Shown here: in pieces, positions 17,809 to 29,307 of the stretch
Layout of the letters: every line of letters begins with the position of its first letter
Numbering within the stretch: position 1 is the first letter of the stretch
Assembly: GCF_002127535.1 (NCBI RefSeq)
Contig: NZ_MUBJ01000015.1
Location: forward strand, 1 to 52,879
Source: Xenorhabdus vietnamensis
Lineage (GTDB): Bacteria > Pseudomonadota > Gammaproteobacteria > Enterobacterales > Enterobacteriaceae
Length of the DNA stretch: 52,879 nucleotides
Reading direction: 5' to 3'
The notes under the pieces: generated by a model
Seen by the model: the letters and a program-made list of their open reading frames with translations, nothing else
The model's database searches: none
Told to the model about the DNA's origin: nothing
Translations under genes and position numbers: made by a program

Positions 17809-20628
17809 ATGGCACAGATAGCAGACAATCCCCTGATTTTGGTTGATGGTTCTTCATACCTTTATCGTGCATACCATGCGTTTCCTCCACTGACAAACAG
17901 TTCAGGAGAGCCGACGGGCGCCATGTATGGCGTGCTGAACATGCTGCGAAGTTTAATCATGCAGTACAAACCCAGTCATGTGGCGGTTGTGTTTGATGCT
18001 AAGGGTAAAACGTTCCGTGATGAGCTGTTTGCTGAATATAAATCTCATCGGCCGCCAATGCCGGATGATTTACGTTCACAGATTGAGCCGTTGCACAAGA
18101 TGGTCAAGGCAATGGGGCTGCCAATTCTGGTTGTTCCGGGCGTTGAGGCTGACGATGTTATTGGTACACTGGCCTTGCAGGCTGAAAAAGAAGGCCGTTC
18201 AGTTCTGATCAGTACTGGTGATAAAGATATGGCGCAATTGGTGACGCCAAACATTACATTGATTAATACTATGACCAACACCATTTTGGGGCCGGACGAG
18301 GTTACGGAAAAATACGGTATTCCTCCTGAACTGATTATCGATTTTCTCGCCCTGATGGGAGATTCTTCCGATAATATTCCGGGTGTACCGGGAGTGGGTG
18401 AGAAAACAGCTCTGGGGCTATTGCAGGGTATCGGTGGATTGAATGAGGTCTATGCCCGACTGGATGAGATTGCCACACTTGGTTTCCGTGGAGCCAAAAC
18501 ATTGGGCGGTAAAATGGAGCAGCATAAAGAGGTGGCTTATCTTTCCTACCAATTGGCAACCATCAAAACTGATGTTGAGATGGATAAGACCTGTCTGGAG
18601 CTTTCCGTTATGCCGCCGGATACGGATGAATTGTTGACACTATTCAGTCATTATGAGTTCAAACGTTGGATCAGTGACGTACAGAATGGTAGTTGGCTGG
18701 AAAGGAGCGGACAGAAACCCGCCGCAGGCGCTATTAATAAATCAGATAAATCAGAATCAGTGTCAATTGAATCCACTGCTGTCAAAATTTCGCCGGAAAG
18801 CTATCAAACCATCCTTGAACGCCAATCCCTTGATGAGTGGATTGAAAAACTGAAACAGGCTCCGGCATTCTCTTTTGATACTGAAACCGACGGTTTGGAC
18901 ACCCTGACAGCCAATCTGGTGGGAATGTCTTTTGCCATTGCCGTGGGGGAATCAGAAGCGGGAGAATCAGAAGTTGAAGCCGCTTATCTGCCATTGGGAC
19001 ACGATTATCTGGATGCGCCACAGCAATTGGATCTGCATGAAGTTCTCGCTGTATTAAAGCCGCTACTGGAAGATGCTAACTTGCCTAAGATTGGTCAAAA
19101 CCTGAAATTTGATCGTGGTGTTCTGGCGCGTTATGACATTGCTTTGAATGGAATTGTTTTTGATACCATGCTGGAATCGTATGTTTTGAACAGTGTTGGT
19201 GGGCGGCATGACATGGATAGCCTTGCTGATCGCCATCTGGGGCATAAAACCACTACATTTGAAGAAATTGCAGGCAAGGGTAAAAAACAACTTACCTTCA
19301 ATCAAATCCCATTGGAGGAAGCTTCAAAATATGCGGCAGAAGATGCGGATGTGACTCTGAGACTGCATCAGGCCATGTATCCTCAGTTAGAAAGTGTCCC
19401 AACCCTGAAAAAAATTTTCCAGAAGATCGAAATGCCACTGGTGCCGGTATTGTCCCGCATGGAAAGAACGGGGGTATTGATCAATGCTCAAACGTTAGCA
19501 AAACATTCAAGGGAAATCACTGCACGTTTAGATGAACTGGAAAAATCCGCTTATGAGCTGGCAGGGGAAGAATTCAATCTTGCTTCGCCAAAACAGTTGC
19601 AAGTCATTCTATTTGAAAAAATGAACTTGCCTGTGCTGAAAAAGACGCCGAATGGCGCACCATCAACGAATGAAGAAGTGTTGGAAGAGTTGGCGGAAAA
19701 CCATGAATTACCCAAAGTGATTTTGGAACATCGTGGTCTGGCAAAACTGAAATCCACTTATACGGATAAATTGCCTCAGATGGAGAACCCACTGACAAAT
19801 CGCGTTCATACCTCTTATCATCAGGCGGTAACTGCGACAGGGCGCCTTTCTTCCCGTGATCCAAATTTGCAAAACATTCCTGTCCGCAATGAAGAAGGAC
19901 GACGCATTCGTCAGGCATTTATTGCGCCAGAAGGCTACAGAATTATGGCGGCGGACTATTCACAGATTGAACTGCGCATTATGGCTCATTTATCGCAAGA
20001 CAAAGGGCTGCTGAAGGCATTTGCACAAGGTAAGGACATCCACCGTGCGACGGCTGCGGAAGTGTTCGGTGTGCCATTGGAACAAGTGACCAGCGAGCAA
20101 CGCCGCAGTGCTAAAGCAATTAACTTTGGCTTGATTTATGGCATGAGTTCGTTTGGTTTATCCCGTCAGTTAGGTATTCCGCGCGGTGAAGCACAGCGTT
20201 ATATGGATCTCTATTTTGAGCGTTATCCGGGTGTATTGACTTATATGGAACGCACCCGCCAGCAAGCGGCTGATCATGGATTTGTCGAAACATTGGAAGG
20301 TCGTCGGTTGTACCTGCCGGATATAAAATCACGTAACGCCATGCGCCGCAAGGCATCAGAGCGTGAAGCTATCAACGCACCTATGCAGGGTACGGCGGCG
20401 GATATCATTAAATTGGCGATGATTGCGGTAGATAGCTGGATTGTCAGTGAGCAGCCAAATGTGCGTATGATCATGCAGGTTCACGATGAACTGGTATTTG
20501 AAGTGCACGAATCAGAGCTGGAGACCGCAGAGCAGAAAATCAGAGAGTTGATGGAACAAAGTATGCTGCTTGATGTGCCGTTAAAAGTGGATGTTGGGGT
20601 TGGCAATAATTGGGATCAGGCACATTGA
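17809..20628 (+). CDS. polA: DNA polymerase I
   Basis: The 939-residue enzyme fills gaps and removes RNA primers. It has three modules: an N-terminal 5'-3' exonuclease (residues 1-320, with [13 protein letters not shown] and [18 protein letters not shown]), a 3'-5' proofreading exonuclease (about 345-535, with metal-binding FDTETDGLD) and a family A polymerase (motif [11 protein letters not shown], motif [15 protein letters not shown], motif [11 protein letters not shown]). The start [20 protein letters not shown] matches E. coli; the frame extends 16 codons upstream without conservation. A 15-bp duplication at 18946-18975 adds GESEAGESE residues in a surface loop of the 3'-5' exonuclease domain. 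The protein is otherwise complete. Confidence 0.97.
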   Translation: MAQIADNPLILVDGSSYLYRAYHAFPPLTNSSGEPTGAMYGVLNMLRSLIMQYKPSHVAVVFDAKGKTFRDELFAEYKSHRPPMPDDLRSQIEPLHKMVKAMGLPILVVPGVEADDVIGTLALQAEKEGRSVLISTGDKDMAQLVTPNITLINTMTNTILGPDEVTEKYGIPPELIIDFLALMGDSSDNIPGVPGVGEKTALGLLQGIGGLNEVYARLDEIATLGFRGAKTLGGKMEQHKEVAYLSYQLATIKTDVEMDKTCLELSVMPPDTDELLTLFSHYEFKRWISDVQNGSWLERSGQKPAAGAINKSDKSESVSIESTAVKISPESYQTILERQSLDEWIEKLKQAPAFSFDTETDGLDTLTANLVGMSFAIAVGESEAGESEVEAAYLPLGHDYLDAPQQLDLHEVLAVLKPLLEDANLPKIGQNLKFDRGVLARYDIALNGIVFDTMLESYVLNSVGGRHDMDSLADRHLGHKTTTFEEIAGKGKKQLTFNQIPLEEASKYAAEDADVTLRLHQAMYPQLESVPTLKKIFQKIEMPLVPVLSRMERTGVLINAQTLAKHSREITARLDELEKSAYELAGEEFNLASPKQLQVILFEKMNLPVLKKTPNGAPSTNEEVLEELAENHELPKVILEHRGLAKLKSTYTDKLPQMENPLTNRVHTSYHQAVTATGRLSSRDPNLQNIPVRNEEGRRIRQAFIAPEGYRIMAADYSQIELRIMAHLSQDKGLLKAFAQGKDIHRATAAEVFGVPLEQVTSEQRRSAKAINFGLIYGMSSFGLSRQLGIPRGEAQRYMDLYFERYPGVLTYMERTRQQAADHGFVETLEGRRLYLPDIKSRNAMRRKASEREAINAPMQGTAADIIKLAMIAVDSWIVSEQPNVRMIMQVHDELVFEVHESELETAEQKIRELMEQSMLLDVPLKVDVGVGNNWDQAH
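18946..18975. repeat. 15-bp tandem duplication inside polA
   Basis: Two adjacent 15-bp copies match at 12 of 15 positions and encode the [10 protein letters not shown] repeat, absent from E. coli PolA at this point. Confidence 0.7.
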
Positions 20629-20670
20629 TATGCCTTTTATCTCAGAATTTTCATCTTAGAAACTGAAAAA

Positions 20671-20697
20671 GAGCCGCAGAAGTGCGGTTCTTTTTTT
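20671..20697 (+). terminator. rho-independent terminator after polA
   Basis: GAGCCGCA pairs with TGCGGTTC across a four-base loop and is followed by seven Ts. Confidence 0.85.
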
Positions 20698-20984
20698 ATG
20701 ACTGTGTTTTTATGGCGGTATTTTTTTATTGAATGATTTTTATGAAAACACAGTTTGTTCAATGCACGGAAATAAACTCAATTACGCCATTAAGAGGCTT
20801 GTAACAAGAATTTAGGTTAGGTTTGAGATAAGATCTAGATCTCACAAATATGTAATTAAACTACATAAATGGTGTCTGTATAACCTATTTTACTTAAATG
20901 CTAGCGGCTGAATCGAGGTATTTTATGAAAATTAATTACAAAAAACTCTTTTTTTGATTAAAGGAATAGGTTAAAGTTACCAAT

Positions 20985-21094
20985 GTAGGGTACAGAGGTA
21001 AGATGTTCTATCTTTCAGACCTTTTACTTCACGTAATCGGATTTAGCTGAATATTAGCTGCCCCAGTCATCTTTTTTGACTGGGGCGTTTTTTT
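20985..21094 (+). ncRNA. spf: Spot 42 small regulatory RNA
   Basis: The first 78 bases are almost identical to E. coli Spot 42, beginning GTAGGGTACAGAGGTAAGAT, including the unpaired regions used for base pairing with target mRNAs. The GC-rich terminator hairpin (CCCCAGTCA / TGACTGGGG) and its T tract end near 21094. The gene lies between polA and engB as in E. coli. In E. coli, CRP-cAMP represses spf and the Hfq-bound RNA represses galK and other secondary-sugar genes. No protein is encoded. Length is about 110 nt against 109 nt in E. coli. Confidence 0.95.
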
Positions 21095-21135
21095 ATGTCC
21101 GGTTTATAGGGGCGGGGTAAGATCAGGAGCGGGTA

Positions 21136-21759
21136 CTATTCCGCTTCAATGGCTGGTTGATTGAACCAAAGGTCAAGTTTTTGCTCTAGTTTATCGATGC
21201 CGATTTTTTTCAGGACGGAGAAATATTCGATCTGAATATCACCATCCAGAGAGGCCAATTCCTGACGAACCTTCGCCAATTGGCTCTTGCGGGCACCGGA
21301 TGCCAGTTTATCGGCTTTAGTCAGCAATACCATGACAGGCACCTGCATCACGATAGCCCATTCGATCATTTGCATATCCAGATCTTTCAGCGGATGGCGG
21401 ATATCCATCAAAACCACCAGCCCTAGCAGGCATTCGCGCTTCTGGAGATACTCCCCCAAGGCTTTCTGCCATTTGCGCTTCATCTCTTCTGGTACTTCAG
21501 CGTAACCATAGCCCGGCAAGTCGACCAATCGAACCCCTTCTTCGACTTCGAACAGGTTAATCAACTGGGTACGGCCGGGGGTTTTACTGGTGCGCGCAAG
21601 GCTTTTTTGGCGGGTCAGTGCATTCAGGGCACTGGATTTGCCCGCATTTGACCTACCGGCAAACGCGACCTCAATGCCCACATCTTGAGGCAGGTGGCGA
21701 ATGTCAGGTGCACTCGTGATAAAGTGGGTCATATGATAGTTGTAGTTCTTGATGGTCAA
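21136..21759 (-). CDS. engB: ribosome biogenesis GTPase EngB (YihA/YsxC)
   Basis: The 207-residue essential GTPase assists late 50S subunit assembly. All G motifs are present: G1 [10 protein letters not shown]2 region SKTPGRTQ, G3 [11 protein letters not shown] and G4 LTKADK. The N-terminal [14 protein letters not shown] segment matches E. coli YihA. It converges with polA-spf. The start has a second methionine ten residues in, but the longer form fits family length best. Confidence 0.95.
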   Translation of the reverse strand: MTIKNYNYHMTHFITSAPDIRHLPQDVGIEVAFAGRSNAGKSSALNALTRQKSLARTSKTPGRTQLINLFEVEEGVRLVDLPGYGYAEVPEEMKRKWQKALGEYLQKRECLLGLVVLMDIRHPLKDLDMQMIEWAIVMQVPVMVLLTKADKLASGARKSQLAKVRQELASLDGDIQIEYFSVLKKIGIDKLEQKLDLWFNQPAIEAE

Positions 21760-21838
21760 AATGGTTTTCTCCCCGAGGAATACACAAAAATAGCGCGGTG
21801 ATTATACCGAGAGCTACTGCTTGTGGACAGGCGTAACT

Positions 21839-22732
21839 TTATTCTGATAACGAACGGCGCAAGTAGTCGGCGAAAAGTGAATATAATTCCCCTTGAGCTG
21901 CGACATGCAAAACAAGCTGAATTGTTGGCGTGCTGGGTACACCGTGTTCGGAAGACAATACATACAGAGCATCGTTTAATGAATTACGTGGCAATAATCC
22001 AATTCCCAAACCGTGTTCTATTGCACTTTTCACGTTCTCAAATGAAGCACTGACATACGCAAAGAAGTAAGGTTTGCCCACATGTTCCAGTGCTTTTATG
22101 GCACATTGGCGAATGACACAGCCATCAGGGAAAATAACCAGAGGAATTTCTTGATGTTCATTGAAGTGTTCTATTTTAGAAGCAACTCAATATAACGGTT
22201 CAATACTCAAGATACTTTTATTATTGGTGTTGGTCGGCTGGCCTGCTATTTCTTTAGTAATGGCTATATCCAGTTGCCGTTTTTCCAATAGGGTAGAAAG
22301 TACCGGTGATGAGGCTGCTGTAATTTCTATTTTTAATTCGGGATGTTCAGACAGGCACCAAGAGATCGCTTTATACAGATTTTTAATGCTGAAATCATCG
22401 GGGACACCAAGCGCAATTTTTCCTCTTAACCGGAATTTTTTCACTGATTGCAGTGCTTGTGTCATACGGGAAAGAATATCTCTGGCTGCTGGTAATAGTT
22501 GTTTACCTTCATCGGTCAACCCGATAATTGAGCCTTGTCGCCGATCAATTAAACGGCATCCAATATCTTCCTCAAGTCGTTTAATGCTAAGGCTAAGCGT
22601 AGGTTGTGTGCGGCCTAATTCTTCGCCAGCTTTGGCAAATCCACCATGTGTAGCTACGAGGACAAATGCACGTAGTTGCTCAAGTGTTATGCCACGTCCG
22701 TCAAAACGATTAATGCAAATATCCTGTTTCAT
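21839..22732 (-). pseudogene. LysR-family transcriptional regulator broken by an in-frame TGA
   Basis: The N-terminal 181 residues form a LysR helix-turn-helix (TLEQLRAFVLVATHGGFAKA, then TQPTLSLSIKRLEEDIG) and the first part of the effector domain. A TGA at 22187-22189 stops translation after EPLY. Beyond it the same frame stays open (VASKIEHFNEHQEIPLVIFPDGC and onward) for 115 codons to 21839. Restoring one codon, probably TGG (Trp) as in the usual LysR segment at this place, gives 297 residues, the normal family length. It is divergent from an AEC permease that it probably controlled. The truncated product could still bind DNA but lacks half of its sensor domain. Confidence 0.85.
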
Positions 22733-22922
22733 AGAGTTGCCTCTGTTGTCATCATTGATAAATTCAATGATAAGAAAGGAATTTTTTATTTAACAAAATT
22801 AATTTGTTATCGCAATATTATCAAAAATATAACAAATATTTATTTTGAATAGCTACAGCAAGTCTAATGCGCCAGGGAAATTTTCGAGACGTTATATAAA
22901 AATTCATGTGGAATCAGCCCAA

Positions 22923-23882
22923 ATGTTTATGACAGTTGTGCCAATATTTTTGGTTATCTTTGTCGGATATTGTTTTGGCCGCTTGAATCCTGATAGCGGT
23001 CATTCCGATAAATTAATTAATGATTATGTACTTTATATTGCATTGCCTGCCTTATTGTTTCTTGCTATTGCTCGAGCAGATACGAGTGAATTGCAACAGT
23101 GGAAATTTATAGTTGCCAGCTTGGCTGGTATTGGTGTCACGTATGTTTCAGGGATGTTGCTAGCTAAATTTATGGGCGTTATGTTGCCTCAATCGTCGAT
23201 TTTAAGTATGGGGGCGTGTTATGGCACTACCGGATATCTGGGGCTCCCAATCCTGATCTCCGTCTATGGGGAATCTGCTGCGTTTCCCGCCGCTATAGCT
23301 ACGATCCTGCATAATATTCCGGTTATTATAGTTGTCATCATTACTTACGATATTCTTTCTGCTCGTCAATCAGGTAGCAAAACATCCATTAGCCAAAGTT
23401 TTATTAAGGCATTAAAGGCCACATTAAGTAATCCGTTGATGATTTCAGTTATGATGGGTTTGGCCTTTGTTTGCTTCGATATTCCCGTTCCAGAATTTTT
23501 GCAATTAGTTGCGGAATTTCTTGGTAATGCCACAGGGCCTACGGCGTTGTTCGCTCTGGGGTTGGGATTATCCCGGCTTAAATTCAAAGAGCATATCAAT
23601 GGAGAAGCGTTAAAACTGGTTGTACCGATGTTGTTACTCAAATTGGGGATACAACCTTTGGTTACGTTTATCTGCGCTTATTATTTGCTTGGCATGCAAC
23701 AGACAGATGATATCTGGTTAATTGTCGCTATTATTATGGCTGCACAGCCTATCGGCGCTGGAGTATACGTTTTTGCCAATAAATATGGCTTCAAACAAGA
23801 AGTTATTTCCCTCTCTATTATCATTTCCCTACTTATCTCATTGGTGACGATATCAACTGTTCTGCAATTGCTGCCGGCCTAA
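22923..23882 (+). CDS. AEC-family (auxin efflux carrier type) permease
   Basis: The protein of about 319 residues is very hydrophobic, with roughly ten predicted membrane helices in two halves, the fold of the AEC family of bile/auxin-type secondary transporters, often malonate, malate or amino acid carriers in bacteria. The N-terminal PIFLVIFVGYCFGRL and mid-protein GTTGYLGLPI segments are family-like. The longer upstream frame adds a non-membrane leader without homology, so the ATG at 22923 or 22929 is preferred. No strong ribosome-binding site is visible. It is divergent from the broken LysR gene. The substrate is unknown. Confidence 0.8.
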   Translation: MFMTVVPIFLVIFVGYCFGRLNPDSGHSDKLINDYVLYIALPALLFLAIARADTSELQQWKFIVASLAGIGVTYVSGMLLAKFMGVMLPQSSILSMGACYGTTGYLGLPILISVYGESAAFPAAIATILHNIPVIIVVIITYDILSARQSGSKTSISQSFIKALKATLSNPLMISVMMGLAFVCFDIPVPEFLQLVAEFLGNATGPTALFALGLGLSRLKFKEHINGEALKLVVPMLLLKLGIQPLVTFICAYYLLGMQQTDDIWLIVAIIMAAQPIGAGVYVFANKYGFKQEVISLSIIISLLISLVTISTVLQLLPA

Positions 23883-24160
23883 AATTTGGATGAGAGTTTT
23901 GGTTTTATGCATTCAATACGTGATGAATACGATATTGATGTTCCTTAGTGCAGAAAGCACATCAATATGGAGGTTATTCGCAAAATAACTCTTACCAAAA
24001 TATGCGAATATAAAAGTAATATCGATAGATTATTCGCCTATCAACCCAAAATACTCGTAAAGGTAGGTAAATCTTTGGAAGTTAATTCCATTGGGGCTTA
24101 CACTTAATAAGTTTTGTTGTTATGAGTTTATTGTTGACCTCAAAAATAAAGGAATCATTA

Positions 24161-24727
24161 ATGTTTAAACGTATTTTTGTGTCGCTTATGACGGCATGTG
24201 CTATCAGTGCAGTTGCTGTCCCAGCATTGGCTGCTGAAACTCACGTGAAGCTGGTAACATCGGCAGGAGAAATCGAACTTGAGTTAGATAGCAATAAAGC
24301 TCCAATTACTACCAAGAATTTCGTTAAGTATGTCAATGAGGGATTTTATAACAACACTATCTTTCATCGTATTATCCCAGGTTTTATGATTCAGGGGGGC
24401 GGTTTCACAAAAGATATGAAACAGAAGCCCACCAGAGCGCCAATCAAAAATGAAGCAGATAATGGTCTGCGTAATCTTCGTGGCACTATTGCGATGGCTC
24501 GAACCGCAGATAAGGATAGCGCCACCGCCCAGTTTTTCATTAATGTGACTGATAATGCTTTTCTTGACCACGGGCAGCGTGACTTCGGTTATGCAGTTTT
24601 TGGGAAGGTAGTAAAAGGCATGGACGTGGTTAATAAAATTGCTCAGGTCAAAACAGAAAATGCCGGACCTTATCAAAATGTACCCGTGAAACCTATAGTG
24701 CTCTTGTCTGCCAAGATTGAGCGTTAA
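24161..24727 (+). CDS. ppiA: periplasmic peptidyl-prolyl isomerase A (cyclophilin)
   Basis: The 188-residue cyclophilin-type isomerase speeds folding of exported proteins. The signal peptide ([24 protein letters not shown]) is followed by the cyclophilin core with [13 protein letters not shown] (catalytic arginine), [18 protein letters not shown] and the C-terminal [11 protein letters not shown]. An AAGGA site precedes the chosen ATG. In E. coli yhfG and fic follow ppiA before pabA; here only 248 bp separate ppiA and pabA. Confidence 0.95.
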   Translation: MFKRIFVSLMTACAISAVAVPALAAETHVKLVTSAGEIELELDSNKAPITTKNFVKYVNEGFYNNTIFHRIIPGFMIQGGGFTKDMKQKPTRAPIKNEADNGLRNLRGTIAMARTADKDSATAQFFINVTDNAFLDHGQRDFGYAVFGKVVKGMDVVNKIAQVKTENAGPYQNVPVKPIVLLSAKIER

Positions 24728-24975
24728 TAATTCAAACTGACATAGTATGGTATTCAGATAATCATTAATAGTTGTTTGAATACCGTTTGTTTCCTCTCCG
24801 TTGTTCTTCTTTTCGCCATTTTTCCGCATCTCTATTTTCGAATGCTTCTGTGGTATGATGAGCTCCCCGTTGCCGTTGATACTGCTTTACCTGATTTTAC
24901 CGTAATACAGAATGCATAATACCCCAATGGGGTAGGGCAACTTATAAAACTATAAAATCAGTAGGATATACTCCT

Positions 24976-25551
24976 ATGTTATTAATAATAGATAACTACG
25001 ATTCTTTTACATTCAATTTATATCAATATTTTTGTGAATTAGGGACAGAGGTTTTAGTTAAGCGTAATGATGAGCTACAGCTTGAAGATATCGAAGATTT
25101 GGCACCTACACATTTAGTTATTTCTCCAGGCCCTTGCACACCAAATGAAGCAGGGATCTCACTGGAAGCGATTTCACATTTTGCAGGGAAATTGCCCATT
25201 CTCGGCGTATGCTTGGGGCATCAGGCGATAGGACAGGCTTTTGGAGCCAGTGTTGTTAAAGCCCGTGAAGTGATGCATGGAAAAACCAGTTTGCTCCACC
25301 ATAGCCAGCAAGGAGTATTCAAAGGGTTGGATCATCCCTTAACCGTCACGCGTTACCATTCTTTGGTCATTGCCGCAGAAACGCTTCCTGCTTCATTTGA
25401 AGTGACGGCATGGAGTCAGCGTAATGGTGATGTGGATGAAATCATGGGAATACGTCACCGTACTTTGCCACTGGAAGGAGTGCAATTTCATCCGGAAAGC
25501 ATTCTTAGTGAACAGGGGCATGAACTATTGAATAATTTCCTCAAATATTAA
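24976..25551 (+). CDS. pabA: aminodeoxychorismate synthase glutaminase component
   Basis: The 191-residue class I glutamine amidotransferase supplies ammonia to PabB for 4-amino-4-deoxychorismate, the folate precursor. The oxyanion segment [11 protein letters not shown], nucleophile [11 protein letters not shown] (Cys 79) and the catalytic His and Glu in GVQFHPESI are all present. It could be mistaken for TrpG, but its position before argD and its closeness to E. coli PabA support this call. argD follows in the same direction after 123 bp. Confidence 0.94.
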   Translation: MLLIIDNYDSFTFNLYQYFCELGTEVLVKRNDELQLEDIEDLAPTHLVISPGPCTPNEAGISLEAISHFAGKLPILGVCLGHQAIGQAFGASVVKAREVMHGKTSLLHHSQQGVFKGLDHPLTVTRYHSLVIAAETLPASFEVTAWSQRNGDVDEIMGIRHRTLPLEGVQFHPESILSEQGHELLNNFLKY

Positions 25552-26901
<1,350 letters not shown>

Positions 26902-26910
26902 GTGAAGCAA

Positions 26911-26949
26911 CAAAAAAAGCCAGTGCGAATGTAACAGGCTGCACTGGCT
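26911..26949 (-). terminator. rho-independent terminator of crp
   Basis: On the minus strand, AGCCAGTGC pairs with GCACTGGCT and is followed by seven Ts, 22 bp after the crp stop. Confidence 0.85.
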
Positions 26950-26970
26950 GGGGTTCAGGCTTGTTGGGAA

Positions 26971-27609
26971 CTAACGTGTCCCATAAACGACGATGGTTTT
27001 ACCGTGTGCTGAGATCAGTTTTTGCCCTTCCAACATTTTCAGAATGCGGCCAACTGTTTCACGAGAACAACCCACAATCTGACCAATCTCCTGACGAGTG
27101 ATTTTGATTTGCATACCATCAGGGTGGGTCATTGCATCAGGCTGTTTGGCTAACTTGAGTAACGTTTGGGCGATACGACCTGTAACATCTAGAAAAGCTA
27201 GGTTACCTACTTTTTCTGAAGTAGTTTGTAGGCGGTTTGCCATTTGAGCAGATAAACGCATCAGGATATCAGGATTAACCTGAATTAACTGACGGAATTT
27301 CTTATAGGAAATTTCGGACACTTCACAGGCACTTTTAGCTCGTACCCATGCCGTTCGTTTACGTTCTTGCCCCTCTTCAAATAATCCAAGCTCACCAATG
27401 AAGTCTCCCTGATTTAAATAAGAAAGAATCATTTCCTTGCCATCTTCATCTTTTATTAGAACAGCAACTGAACCTTTAACAATATAGTAAAGCGTTTCTG
27501 CTTTCTCGCCTTGATGAATAAGCGTGCTCTTGGATGGATATTTGTGAATATGGCAATGTGACAAAAACCATTCAAGAGTAGGGTCTGTTTGTGGCTTGCC
27601 GAGAACCAT
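26971..27609 (-). CDS. crp: cAMP receptor protein (CRP), with a two-residue insertion
   Basis: The 212-residue global regulator binds cAMP and activates or represses catabolic genes and, in E. coli, spf. It is nearly identical to E. coli CRP (210 residues) over the cyclic-nucleotide domain (residues 1-135, with [10 protein letters not shown]) and the C-terminal helix-turn-helix ([21 protein letters not shown]). The difference is at the phosphate-binding loop: E. coli has QERSAWV and this protein has QERKRTAWV, two extra residues beside the arginine and serine/threonine that hold the cAMP phosphate. DNA at about 27348-27362 confirms in-frame codons. It is probably still functional because the R-T pair is retained. 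Confidence 0.96.
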   Translation of the reverse strand: MVLGKPQTDPTLEWFLSHCHIHKYPSKSTLIHQGEKAETLYYIVKGSVAVLIKDEDGKEMILSYLNQGDFIGELGLFEEGQERKRTAWVRAKSACEVSEISYKKFRQLIQVNPDILMRLSAQMANRLQTTSEKVGNLAFLDVTGRIAQTLLKLAKQPDAMTHPDGMQIKITRQEIGQIVGCSRETVGRILKMLEGQKLISAHGKTIVVYGTR

Positions 27610-28094
27610 TCGCTTTATCCTCTGTTGTTATTTCTGCCTTTACACTGTGAGAAACTGTGGTTTCTCATCTCAGGATGGCTTTATAAAAAAAATTATTAAC
27701 ATGTTAAATTACTAAAAAAATGACAAGCAGGAGCTTTATATGAATTATTAAAAATATCAGTTTACTGACATTTTGATGTTAAGTCATATAGGCCACCAGC
27801 TCACCCCAGTCTACCATTGTAACTATGTTTGTAACATAGAGAAACGTTTCTGTTTTTCTTGTATCGCTTCAGCATGTTAAGGAATTGCCAAAAATCTGTC
27901 ATAAGGAATGGTTATTTATAAAAGAAATAAAGAGATTCTGGTAAGTGTAATGCCCTATGATGTTTTTTTATCTGTTTCTGCATCTCATCTTTGATAGGTA
28001 GATTTATTGTTATAAAAATGGCCTATTTATTTTAATAAAACAGGTAGCGTTATTTTTTGTTACCTGTTTTATTAAAAGTGAAATGATGCTGGAA
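27610..28094. other. crp-prkB intergenic region
   Basis: No gene is seen. It holds the crp promoter side (unresolved), a CTATGTT/AACATAG inverted repeat at about 27822-27838 and the prkB terminator near 28032-28075. In E. coli yhfA lies divergent from crp here; it is absent. Confidence 0.6.
28032..28075 (-). terminator. hairpin terminator of prkB
   Basis: A perfect 15-bp stem (TTAATAAAACAGGTA with TACCTGTTTTATTAA) lies 20 bp downstream of the prkB stop. The arms are T-rich on the minus strand. Confidence 0.7.
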
Positions 28095-28964
28095 TTATGA
28101 GATTTTTTTGCCTTCCAATAATTGTTTGACAAGTGGTGCCATAATTAATTCCATAGCCAGTCCCATTTTTCCACCCGGAACGACAAGAGTATCTATACGG
28201 GAAATAAATGAACCTTGAAGCATTGCCAGTAAATAAGGAAAATCAATTTGGGTTAGGCCACGAAAGCGAATCACGATAAAACTTTCGTCCAGTGAAGGAA
28301 TCGCCTTGGCAGAGAAGGGGTTGGAGGTATCAACGGTGGGAACACGCTGGAAATTGATGTGAGTGCGTGAAAACTGTGGTGTGATATAACGAATATAGTC
28401 ATCCATTGAGCGTACAACGGAATCCATAACGGCTTCTCTGGAATGCCCGCGTTCAGTGGTATCACGGATTAACTTCTGTATCCATTCCAGATTGACGATA
28501 GGTACAACACCAATCAGCAAATCAACATGGCTGGCGACATTGTATTGCGGCGTGACAACACCACCATGTAACCCTTCATAAAATAGAACATCTGTATTTG
28601 CTGGTAGGGATTCCCACGGGGTGAAAGTACCTGGAAGTTGGTTATAAGGTACGGCTTCATCATAGGTATGGAGGTATTTTCGGCAGCGACCTCCCCCTGT
28701 TTTCCCATAATCAAAAAACATTTTTTCCAGTGTACTGAAATCATTGGCTTCTGGCCCAAAATAACTGATATGCCTGCCCTGCTCCTTCGCTTTTCGGATC
28801 TCGGCATCCATTTCAGGACGAGTATAACGATGGAAACTATCCCCTTCTATCAGTGCGGCGGTTACGCCAAGTTGCTGGAAGATTTTGCGGAAGGCGACAC
28901 TGGTAGTGGTTGTTCCTGCTCCACTGGAACCAGTAATTGCGATGACAGGGTGTTTGACAGACAT
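28095..28964 (-). CDS. prkB: phosphoribulokinase-like protein PrkB
   Basis: The protein of about 289 residues belongs to the phosphoribulokinase family, with P-loop ITGSSGAGTTTTS near residues 8-20 and the conserved DSFHRYTRPEMD and YEGLHGG segments. E. coli PrkB has the same length and context next to yheU. The physiological substrate in bacteria without a Calvin cycle is not established. The start MSVKHPV is preferred over one six codons upstream. yheT, yheU and prkB run in series on one strand and form the yheS-T-U-prkB order of E. coli. Confidence 0.92.
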   Translation of the reverse strand: MSVKHPVIAITGSSGAGTTTTSVAFRKIFQQLGVTAALIEGDSFHRYTRPEMDAEIRKAKEQGRHISYFGPEANDFSTLEKMFFDYGKTGGGRCRKYLHTYDEAVPYNQLPGTFTPWESLPANTDVLFYEGLHGGVVTPQYNVASHVDLLIGVVPIVNLEWIQKLIRDTTERGHSREAVMDSVVRSMDDYIRYITPQFSRTHINFQRVPTVDTSNPFSAKAIPSLDESFIVIRFRGLTQIDFPYLLAMLQGSFISRIDTLVVPGGKMGLAMELIMAPLVKQLLEGKKIS

Positions 28965-29035
28965 GAACAGACTCCTTATCAATAAAATTGGGGAGATTAT
29001 ATTTTTAATCAGCCTATTAGGGTGAACAGAACAAG

Positions 29036-29260
29036 TCAGACTTGATGGTGAAACATTTCTTTGGGCATGATATTGACGGTTTCATGTAATTCAGACCATA
29101 CCAGCAGAACCTCACCTTGTTCAAGCTGGCGTTTGACATCCTGTACTTTTTGTTCAAGAGTTTTTTCCTGTTCGCCGTAATCGGTGCCTTCCCGTAAGAC
29201 AAAACTCTCAATCAGGTTGAGGAGGGTATCAGCTTCCAATTGTTGCCACGGGATAATCAT
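29036..29260 (-). CDS. yheU: YheU family protein
   Basis: The 74-residue protein matches E. coli YheU almost throughout ([20 protein letters not shown] and the C-terminal [11 protein letters not shown]). Function is unknown. The ATG at 29260 follows a strong AGGAGG-type site. A longer frame reaching 29401 overlaps the yheT tail and is rejected. It lies between yheT and prkB in the expected operon. Confidence 0.9.
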   Translation of the reverse strand: MIIPWQQLEADTLLNLIESFVLREGTDYGEQEKTLEQKVQDVKRQLEQGEVLLVWSELHETVNIMPKEMFHHQV

Positions 29261-29307
29261 TGTTGCTCCTCCTGAGGATTCTGTGATGTTTTTTACGGTG
29301 ATATTTT

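Noticed and set aside
20940..20984. Exact -35/-10 promoter elements for spf
   Set aside because: A TAAAGT-like -10 is visible before the RNA start, but no -35 at correct spacing was convincing.
22161..22793. 210-residue plus-strand open frame opposite the LysR pseudogene
   Set aside because: It is a shadow of the LysR coding strand and has no ribosome-binding site or recognisable domain.
24728..24975. A small gene (fic or yhfG) between ppiA and pabA
   Set aside because: No frame in this 248-bp gap resembles either protein.
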